A program made the position numbers and the translations under genes. The notes beneath the pieces were generated by a model that worked only from the letters and a program-made list of their open reading frames with translations, was not told the origin of the DNA and made no database searches. A stretch of DNA of 5,794 bases, taken from NCBI GenBank assembly GCA_012515515.1, contig JAAYYE010000019.1, positions 1 through 5,794 on the forward strand, read 5' to 3'. The DNA comes from Minisyncoccota bacterium (GTDB lineage Bacteria > Patescibacteria > Microgenomatia > UBA1400 > PJMF01). Each line of letters starts with the position of its first letter. Within the stretch, counting starts at the first letter, position 1. Below, one piece after another: positions 1 to 5,224 of this stretch.

Positions 1-471
1 GCCAATCGCCTGATAGACAGAGAATTTCATTTTTATCGCCAAGATCAAGAAATCACACAAATTATGATTAAATTTCTTAATCATAATCAGGTGCCACAAT
101 CAATTAATGATAATCCAGATTTAAAAACTGCTAATCACTTAACTTATGTTAACTATCAGCGTCTTTATTTCTCTCCAGAAGTTAAGATTAAACAAATCCA
201 AACAATTGATGCTCAACAAGAAAAAAACGAGCTTGAGTTCACCAGTCAACCCTACTTTAACCAGAGTGGTCAAGAGTTTTTAGAAGTTAGTTTTTTGCTA
301 GCTGTGCCTGAACAAGAACAACTAGAAGTTGTAATTGATTTAGAAAACGCCGATATCCATCAAGATTTAGAAATTCAAAAACAATCGGGCATCAAACAAA
401 TTCCTATTTTTCTCTATCAAGATCAAGAATTAATCAGCAATTGGACTCTGACCAGCGATCAGTTAGAATAG
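1..471 (+). CDS. Probable DUF4012-family protein, C-terminal fragment (5' end outside window)
   Basis: The reading frame is open from base 1 and has no start signal, so this is the last 156 residues of a longer protein. An ATG at 64 lies inside the frame and is not convincing as a start: the 21 codons before it read as continuous protein of the same kind and no Shine-Dalgarno precedes it. The fragment looks like alternating beta strands. A segment with 'NHNQVPQS' is followed by 'YVNYQRLYF', resembling the 'Y-x-x-Y-x-R-x-Y-x-P' stretch near the end of DUF4012 proteins, and a later 'LEIQKQSGIK' resembles their closing 'IQKQPG' segment. DUF4012 proteins are large, usually membrane-anchored and common in CPR bacteria; their function is unknown. 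No membrane segment or catalytic motif is visible here. It ends 4 nt before prfB, suggesting co-transcription. The family call is by eye; a different beta-rich surface protein is possible. Confidence 0.6.
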   Translation, partial: ANRLIDREFHFYRQDQEITQIMIKFLNHNQVPQSINDNPDLKTANHLTYVNYQRLYFSPEVKIKQIQTIDAQQEKNELEFTSQPYFNQSGQEFLEVSFLLAVPEQEQLEVVIDLENADIHQDLEIQKQSGIKQIPIFLYQDQELISNWTLTSDQLE

Positions 472-475
472 GGGC

Positions 476-1579
476 ATGACAGAGGACAATCTTAACGAGC
501 TCATCAGCCAGGCACAAGAGTTTCTAGCCAATTTTAACTTACAAGACCAGCAGGACATTGTTGATCAGGCTCAAGCAGCTAGTGCCGATCCTCATTTTTG
601 GCAGCAGGAAGAGGCTCAAAGCATCATTAAAAAGCAAAAAAGAGCGCAAAACATGATTGATGAAATTACTTTGATTAAGGTCAAATTAGCCGATTTACAA
701 ACCCTCTTAGACTTAAAAAGCGAAGAAAATCAACAAGATTTAAATCAAGAATTACAAATCGACATCAGTAAAATTAGTAAAGAATTGAAAACTAGCTTAA
801 AAAGCTTAGAACTCAAACACTACCTCAATCAAAAATTTGATCACTGTGGAGCGATTATGTCCATTCATCCCGGCCAAGGAGGTACTGAAGCGATGGATTG
901 GGCAGAAATGTTAGAGCGCATGTATCAGCGCTATTTTGAGAGAAAAAATTGGGCCTATCGCTTAGTCAGCAAGACCAGAGGTGAAGACGCCGGTATTAAA
1001 GAAGTTATTTTTGAAATTGAAGCGGATTTTGCTTATGGTTATTTAAAGGGCGAACACGGCACCCATCGGCTGGTAAGACTAAGTCCCTTTAACGCAGATA
1101 ATTTAAGACAAACTTCTTTTGCCTTGGTAGAGGTTCTACCTATGATTGAAGACAGTCAAGAAATAGAGCTCAAAGATAGCGATTTGAGTTGGAATTTCAC
1201 TCGTGCTGGGGGAGCTGGGGGCCAGTCAGTAAACAAGCTTAATACAGCCGTTGAATTAACCCACAAGCCCAGTGGCATTACCGTCAAATGTCGAGAAGAA
1301 CGCAGCCAAATTCAAAATAAAGAACGAGCCTTAAAAATCTTAAAAGCTAAATTAGCGAAAATTCAAGAAACAGAGCTAGAAAACACTTTAGCTCAAGAAA
1401 AAGGCGATCATCATCATGCTAGCTGGGGAACGCAAATTCGCAATTATGTTTTACACCCTTATCAATTGGTAAAAGATACGCGTACTCAAGTTGAAACCAG
1501 CCAAAGCAGTGAAGTTTTAGATGGAGATTTAGATCAATTTATTTTGGCTTTAATTCGTCGCAAAATTGTTTTACAATAA
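476..1579 (+). CDS. prfB: Peptide chain release factor 2 (RF2)
   Basis: RF2 ends translation at UGA and UAA by triggering hydrolysis of peptidyl-tRNA in the ribosome. At 367 residues it has the usual family length. In order it shows an N-terminal helical domain (about 1-120), the 'GQGGTEAMDW' segment (133-142) that opens the core, HRLVR at 197-201, the stop-recognition tripeptide SPF at 203-205 (typical of RF2; RF1 has PxT), and the catalytic GGQ loop at 248-250 within 'GGAGGQSVN'. Gln250 is the expected target of PrmC methylation. A C-terminal 'LDGDLDQFI' stretch closes the fold. The start fits the family: the 'DPHFW' motif falls at residues 38-42, near its usual place. There is no in-frame stop near codon 25 and no CTTTGAC site, so the autoregulatory +1 frameshift of many bacterial prfB genes is absent. 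The ATG lies 4 nt after the previous stop with GGGG unusually close to it, so translational coupling is likely. Confidence 0.97.
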   Translation: MTEDNLNELISQAQEFLANFNLQDQQDIVDQAQAASADPHFWQQEEAQSIIKKQKRAQNMIDEITLIKVKLADLQTLLDLKSEENQQDLNQELQIDISKISKELKTSLKSLELKHYLNQKFDHCGAIMSIHPGQGGTEAMDWAEMLERMYQRYFERKNWAYRLVSKTRGEDAGIKEVIFEIEADFAYGYLKGEHGTHRLVRLSPFNADNLRQTSFALVEVLPMIEDSQEIELKDSDLSWNFTRAGGAGGQSVNKLNTAVELTHKPSGITVKCREERSQIQNKERALKILKAKLAKIQETELENTLAQEKGDHHHASWGTQIRNYVLHPYQLVKDTRTQVETSQSSEVLDGDLDQFILALIRRKIVLQ

Positions 1580-1583
1580 AAAA

Positions 1584-1588
1584 AAGGA
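1584..1588 (+). promoter_or_regulatory. Ribosome binding site for the small membrane protein gene
   Basis: AAGGA lies 8 nt before the ATG at 1597, directly after the prfB stop codon and an A8 run (1578-1585). It is the best Shine-Dalgarno match in the window and supports ATG 1597 over the in-frame ATG at 1615. Confidence 0.6.
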
Positions 1589-1596
1589 AAATAATT

Positions 1597-2166
1597 ATGA
1601 TAGAAGTCAGAAAAATGAATATTGACGAAACTCAACAAATTGAGGACAATCAAGACTCGCCAAATACAATTATTGAGAATTTAGACGACGACACCATCAT
1701 TGACACAAATATACAGGATAAAAAAACCATGAATAAAGCAGAAAAAAAGAAATTTATTATTTTTATTGTCGTAGCCATTGCGGTTGGGATATTAACTGGC
1801 TATGGCAGCGCTAAACTCAGCAAAAAAAATAATTTAGATGCTGGCAACGTAGCTCAAGTCGCCAGCGAAGTTGACAGCATTAAAGCTGGCGACTTTTTCG
1901 GTGTCACAGATGAAGGAACTTTTACCGATAGCGCTCAGGGTTATTTAGAAAAGGGTGGTGTTAATGGAGAAGGATCTCATCGCTTGTTAAGAGAGGGTGG
2001 GTCCAGTCAAACGGTTGCTATCACTTCTTCAGTTACAGAACTTGATGATTTTGTGGGTATGGAAATTAAGGTTTGGGGCGAAACCAATAAAGCCCAAGTC
2101 TCTGGTTGGTTTATGGATGTTGGTCGAGTCGAAATCATTGCTGTTGATGCCGAACCACTTATCTAA
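1597..2166 (+). CDS. Single-pass membrane protein of unknown function upstream of ftsE
   Basis: This 189-residue protein is not one I can assign a function. Residues 1-43 are hydrophilic and acidic ('NLDDDTIIDT' within it). A lysine cluster at about 47-52 precedes one membrane helix at about 53-70, rich in I, V, A and G. The positive residues before the helix suggest N-in, C-out orientation. Outside, a short linker (71-95) leads to a compact domain at about 97-189, with 'KAGDFFGVTDEGTF', a Gly-rich 'EKGGVNGEGSHRLLREGG', then 'LDDFVGMEIKVWGET' and 'GWFMDVGRVEI'. The last two look like beta strands of a small barrel, possibly OB-like, but that is a guess. From memory similar proteins occur in CPR genomes. 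ATG 1597 is chosen because of the AAGGA at 1584-1588. It sits 17 nt after prfB and 44 nt before ftsE, so a role near FtsEX is possible but unproven. No cysteines, signal cleavage site or catalytic motif were seen. Confidence 0.85.
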   Translation: MIEVRKMNIDETQQIEDNQDSPNTIIENLDDDTIIDTNIQDKKTMNKAEKKKFIIFIVVAIAVGILTGYGSAKLSKKNNLDAGNVAQVASEVDSIKAGDFFGVTDEGTFTDSAQGYLEKGGVNGEGSHRLLREGGSSQTVAITSSVTELDDFVGMEIKVWGETNKAQVSGWFMDVGRVEIIAVDAEPLI

Positions 2167-2170
2167 AGTC

Positions 2171-2199
2171 TAGACGAATCACCTAGTTAATGATTTAAT
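2171..2199 (+). promoter_or_regulatory. Weak candidate promoter before ftsE
   Basis: TAGACG at 2171-2176 (4 of 6 matches to TTGACA) and TTTAAT at 2194-2199 (5 of 6 to TATAAT) are separated by 17 nt, in the widest gap of the gene row. Transcription would start at about 2206, leaving only a few bases before the ftsE ATG at 2211 and removing the weak TGGAAA ribosome site at 2199-2204. In AT-rich DNA such a match is easily due to chance. Confidence 0.18.
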
Positions 2200-2210
2200 G
2201 GAAACTGCCT

Positions 2211-3080
2211 ATGATTATTTTTTCAGACGTCAGTAAATCTTTTGGCAATCAAGACACTGCCATCAAACATTTTTCTCTGCAAATTAATGACGGAGATTTC
2301 ATAGTGATCACTGGACCCTCTGGGACAGGGAAAACTACTTTAATGAATTTATTAATTAAAGAATACGAGCCAAGTGAGGGCGAAATTGAACTAGATGGAG
2401 AAAAATTAAGCCAACTCAAAAAAACAAATATTCCTCAACTAAGACGCAAAATTGGCGTGGTCTTTCAAGACTATAAATTGATCAAAGAAATGAATGTTTG
2501 GGAAAACATTGCCCTACCCGCTTATATTCAAGGTAAAACTGATCGAGAAGTTGAGGAAAGAGTCACCGATCTCTTAAACCTAATTGGTTTAACAGACAAA
2601 GCCCTTTTGTTCCCCAATCAACTCTCTGGAGGAGAAGCGCAACGGGTCAGTATTGCTCGAGCTTTAGCTTGTGGACCAAAAATAATTTTTGCAGATGAAC
2701 CAACTGGCAACCTAGACGCAGAAGCCAGTATTGCCATTACCCGCCTGCTTAGAAAAATCAATCAATTAGGCACCACTCTGCTCTTTGCCACCCATGATAA
2801 TTTAGTACTCGAAGAATTGGCTAAAGAAAAAATAGTGAGATTAGAAAGAAAAATTGAGCAATTAGAAGAAAATAATCAAAAACAAGCTGAACAACTTGAA
2901 AAAATGCAAGATCTTGAATTTCAAGAAGAAATGCTTGAGCAAGAAGAACAGGTGCATGAAGAACACGAAGTAGATATTAAAAAAAGTAGAAAATCCATAT
3001 CAAAAAAAAGCAAAGAAGAGGATAAAAACCAAGATCACAAAAACGATAGCAATAAAAAGAAAAAAACAAAAAGCAAATAA
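2211..3080 (+). CDS. ftsE: Cell division ATP-binding protein FtsE with a charged C-terminal extension
   Basis: FtsE is the cytoplasmic ABC ATPase of the FtsEX complex, which couples ATP hydrolysis to activation of peptidoglycan hydrolases at the division site. Every ABC motif is present: Walker A GPSGTGKT at 35-42, Q-loop Gln86 in 'VVFQDYKL', signature LSGGEAQRV at 138-146, Walker B 'KIIFADEP' at 157-164, D-loop 'GNLDA', and switch His195 in 'ATHDN'. The core ends near residue 208, which is normal for FtsE (about 220-230 residues in total). The remaining 80 or so residues are an extension: a Glu/Gln-rich probable coiled coil (about 209-252), then a Lys/Ser-rich tail (about 256-289). The extension DNA carries A7, A8 and A7 runs. 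ATG 2211 is the first start after an in-frame TAA at 2196, with weak TGGAAA 6-11 nt upstream. ftsX begins 2 nt after the stop. MacB/LolD-type ATPases share these motifs, but the FtsX neighbour settles the call. Confidence 0.95.
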   Translation: MIIFSDVSKSFGNQDTAIKHFSLQINDGDFIVITGPSGTGKTTLMNLLIKEYEPSEGEIELDGEKLSQLKKTNIPQLRRKIGVVFQDYKLIKEMNVWENIALPAYIQGKTDREVEERVTDLLNLIGLTDKALLFPNQLSGGEAQRVSIARALACGPKIIFADEPTGNLDAEASIAITRLLRKINQLGTTLLFATHDNLVLEELAKEKIVRLERKIEQLEENNQKQAEQLEKMQDLEFQEEMLEQEEQVHEEHEVDIKKSRKSISKKSKEEDKNQDHKNDSNKKKKTKSK

Positions 3081-3082
3081 TT

Positions 3083-3952
3083 ATGAAAAGCTTTAATTCA
3101 GCCCTAACGGCAATTCGCCGATCACCATATCAAAGCATTTTAAGCATCATTGTTTTAACGATCACTTTTTTTATTGCCTTTATTTTTTCAATAATGACCA
3201 TTGGTAGTCAAGAAATTTTGCAATATTTCGAAACTCAACCTCGAGTAATAGCTTTTTTTAAACTTGAGACAGATGATGGTGAAGTTAATCAGTTGGCCGA
3301 AGAATTAAGACAAAAAGACTTTGTTAAAGACATTGATATTGTAGATAAAACTGAAGCCCTAGAAATTTATCGCCAAGAAAATCAAGATAACCCGCTGCTT
3401 TTAGAACTGGTGACTGAAGATATTTTGCCAGCCAGTATCGAAGTGTCAGCCTATGACGCGGAAAATCTAGAAACTATTAGTCAATTATTAAAAGATAATA
3501 AATTTGTTGAAGAAGTGGATTTCCAAAAGGATGTGATGCAAAGCTTGACTCGTTGGACAACTGCCCTGCGTTTGTTTGGCTTGTTCTTTTTGATCATTTT
3601 AGTGCTTGTTTCTTTCTTAATGATTATGGTGACTGTTAATCTAAAAATTAGTGCTAAACGGCAAAACATTAAAATCATGAAATTCATTGGTGCCAACGAT
3701 AAGTTTATTAGTCAACCCTATCTTCTTGAGGGAATTTTACTGGCCATTATTGCTAGTGTGATTGCTTTTGCCTGTTATTTTGCCCTGTTCTTTTACATGA
3801 CCCCGTGGCTAGGTGACTTTTTACAAGGAATTATCGAATTTCCAATTAATTGGCAATTCTTCGTTTATCAATTTGTAGCTGGCTTAATCGCAGCTGTCTT
3901 ACTTGGTACTTTTGCTAGTTTAACGGCGGTCAAACGCATGTTAAAAAAATAG
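3083..3952 (+). CDS. ftsX: Cell division protein FtsX
   Basis: FtsX is the membrane subunit of FtsEX; its extracellular domain passes the FtsE ATPase signal to a peptidoglycan hydrolase or its activator. The 289 residues show the family plan: a short cytoplasmic N-terminus with 'ALTAIRRSPYQS' (7-18), membrane helix 1 at about 19-41, a large extracellular domain at about 43-155, then helices at about 164-186, 212-238 and 260-282, and a basic C-terminus. Family features in the extracellular domain include 'QPRVIAFFK' (52-60), 'EALEIYRQEN' (91-100) and 'NPLLLELVTEDILPASIEV' (103-121). 'KIMKFIGA' (197-204), between helices 2 and 3, is the conserved stretch of FtsX and related permeases that contacts the ATPase. 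The start is 2 nt after the ftsE stop with no clear ribosome site, so translation is probably coupled. The peptidase that follows 5 nt later is its likely extracellular partner. Confidence 0.95.
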   Translation: MKSFNSALTAIRRSPYQSILSIIVLTITFFIAFIFSIMTIGSQEILQYFETQPRVIAFFKLETDDGEVNQLAEELRQKDFVKDIDIVDKTEALEIYRQENQDNPLLLELVTEDILPASIEVSAYDAENLETISQLLKDNKFVEEVDFQKDVMQSLTRWTTALRLFGLFFLIILVLVSFLMIMVTVNLKISAKRQNIKIMKFIGANDKFISQPYLLEGILLAIIASVIAFACYFALFFYMTPWLGDFLQGIIEFPINWQFFVYQFVAGLIAAVLLGTFASLTAVKRMLKK

Positions 3953-3957
3953 TCGAC

Positions 3958-5214
3958 ATGAAAGTCAGCAAAACTTCAATTAAATTTAGTGCCTTTATTA
4001 TCATTTCTTTATCTCTGTTATTTTGGCAGAAACAGCCAGTTTTTGCCCAAAGTTGTGATGAACAACATAATTGTGAAAAATATCAAGATGATGAAGAAAA
4101 AAAAGACAAATACACTAGTTGTTTAAACGACTTAAAAGCTTGTTGGGAAGGTAAAATTAGTCAGGCTAAAACTCAAGCTAACACTCTCCAATCAACCATT
4201 AATATCCTTAACGGTCAAATCCAACTCCAAGCCATCAAAATCCAACAAACCAGCAATGAAATTCAACAATTAGAAAAAGAGATTGTCGAATTAACCCAAC
4301 GCATTGAGGGTTTGAGTATTTCTTTAGATAAGTTGAGTGGCATTTTAATTGAAAAAGTCCGTGCCAGTTACAAACAAAGTCGCACTCAATTCAAAATTAA
4401 TTTGTTTGCCAATGATTCATTTAATGACTTTGTCAGCCAATACCGCTATCTGAATATAGCTCAAGAACAAACCTTAGAAGTGATGCGCCGCACTGAGTTG
4501 CAACGCGCCACTTATGATCAACAGAAAACTTTGAAAGAAGAAAAACAAGCAGAGGTGAATGCTAAAAAAATTGATTTAGAACAACAAAAAGCAGAATTAG
4601 ATGCACAAAAAAGCGCGAAAAATAATTTATTGGCTGAAACTAAAAATAATGAAGCGGTTTATCAGCAAAAATTAGCAACAATAATGTCAGAATTAGAAGC
4701 CATTAACGCTATTATTGCTGGAAAAGGTAGTGAATCACTAGTTAAAACTGTAAAGCGTGGTGATACTATTGCTAGCATCATTCAAGGAACATCATGTAAT
4801 TCTAAAGGCACTCATCTTCATTTTATGATTACAAAAGGAAGTGTTTCTCAAAATCCTTTTAATTATTTAAAAAAAATTGATTATAAAAATTGTTCTGGAA
4901 GTTCTTGTGGAAGTGAAAGCTCTGATCCCTTTAACCCATCGGGAAGTTGGCCATGGCCAATCAAAGGTCCTGTTACTCTTACTCAAGGTTACGGTTATAC
5001 CTGGGCAGTAAAAAACACCTGGGTTAGCAGAATTTATTCATTTCATAATGGAATAGACATAGTTCCAACTAATTCAAGCTCGGTTAAAGCTGTCAAAGAT
5101 GGAGAGTTGTATCGCGGCAGTTATACTGGACAAGGGGGTTGTCGCCTGCCATACGTCAAAGTAAAACACGAAGGTAGTGTTGATAGCTTATATCTTCATG
5201 TTAATTATTATTAA
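3958..5214 (+). CDS. Secreted coiled-coil M23 metallopeptidase, apparently circularly permuted; probable FtsX-controlled peptidoglycan hydrolase
   Basis: This 418-residue protein begins with a signal peptide (Lys-rich start, hydrophobic core about 10-23, likely cleavage after 'VFA' at 30). A cysteine segment follows (C33, C39, C55, C62), then a long Gln/Glu-rich coiled-coil hairpin (about 64-250) resembling the EnvC/PcsB regulatory domain, including 'ANDSFNDFVSQYRYL' (151-165) between the arms. The M23 zinc-peptidase region comes in reversed order. Residues 261-305 match the usual C-terminal half ('VKRGDTIASI', then THLHF with H286 and H288, then 'NPFNYL'). Residues 331-418 match the usual N-terminal half (H363 and D367 in HNGID, 'VKAVKDGELYRGS', and YLH with H414). 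Between them is a Gly/Ser/Cys linker with C312 and C317. All expected zinc ligands (H363, D367, H288) and catalytic histidines (H286, H414) are present, so an active peptide-bond hydrolase is inferred, unlike EnvC, whose own domain is inactive. Substrate specificity cannot be read. Position after ftsEX supports FtsX control. Confidence 0.9.
   Translation: MKVSKTSIKFSAFIIISLSLLFWQKQPVFAQSCDEQHNCEKYQDDEEKKDKYTSCLNDLKACWEGKISQAKTQANTLQSTINILNGQIQLQAIKIQQTSNEIQQLEKEIVELTQRIEGLSISLDKLSGILIEKVRASYKQSRTQFKINLFANDSFNDFVSQYRYLNIAQEQTLEVMRRTELQRATYDQQKTLKEEKQAEVNAKKIDLEQQKAELDAQKSAKNNLLAETKNNEAVYQQKLATIMSELEAINAIIAGKGSESLVKTVKRGDTIASIIQGTSCNSKGTHLHFMITKGSVSQNPFNYLKKIDYKNCSGSSCGSESSDPFNPSGSWPWPIKGPVTLTQGYGYTWAVKNTWVSRIYSFHNGIDIVPTNSSSVKAVKDGELYRGSYTGQGGCRLPYVKVKHEGSVDSLYLHVNYY
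4738..4872 (+). other. M23 segment A: half that normally ends the fold, placed first
   Basis: Residues 261-305 of the peptidase carry the V-x-x-GD-x-IA strand, a 'GTSCNSKGTHLHF' stretch corresponding to the canonical G-x-(T/S)-G...HLHF motif, and the closing NP-x-x-YL. H288 would be the third zinc ligand and H286 a catalytic histidine. In a standard M23 domain this block follows the HxxxD block; here it precedes it. Confidence 0.8.
4948..5211 (+). other. M23 segment B: half that normally begins the fold, placed last
   Basis: Residues 331-418 carry 'WPIKGPVTLTQGYG', HNGID (zinc ligands H363 and D367), the 'VKAVKDGELYRGS' strand pair, 'YVKVKHEG' and 'LYLHV' (H414, catalytic). In a standard M23 domain the chain would continue from here into V-x-x-GD-x-I; here the protein ends four residues after H414, and that continuation is found at residue 265 instead. 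Confidence 0.8.
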
Positions 5215-5224
5215 TTAAATTAAC
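5200..5224. repeat. Short AT-rich inverted repeat spanning both convergent stop codons
   Basis: GTTAATT at 5200-5206 and AATTAAC at 5218-5224 are perfect reverse complements around an 11-nt centre holding the two abutting TAA stops. The stem has a single G-C pair and is followed by no clear U-run, so it is at best a weak hairpin. The TTAATTAA palindrome at 5211-5218 overlaps it. Confidence 0.35.

Noticed and set aside
64..471. ATG at 64 as the true start of the first gene
   Set aside because: The frame is open to base 1, there is no ribosome site before 64, and the upstream residues fit the same beta-rich domain.
476..600. Autoregulatory frameshift in prfB
   Set aside because: There is no in-frame stop or CTTTGAC site in the early codons; the single frame gives a normal-length RF2.
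1578..1590. A8 run after the prfB stop as part of a terminator
   Set aside because: No stem precedes it and it merges into the ribosome site of the next gene.
3481..3696. Minus-strand open frame of 71 codons inside ftsX
   Set aside because: It lies wholly within the well-supported ftsX gene, has no ribosome site, and its translation is low-complexity with no recognisable motif.
4738..5214. Recent horizontal acquisition of the peptidase domain, suggested by more TCN serine and GGA glycine codons than in the coiled-coil part
   Set aside because: The shift is small and confounded by different amino acid content (Gly/Ser/Cys-rich versus Gln/Glu-rich); base composition stays similar.
4738..5214. 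Reading the peptidase as two degraded or truncated M23 domains
   Set aside because: The halves are complementary rather than overlapping, and each key residue occurs exactly once.
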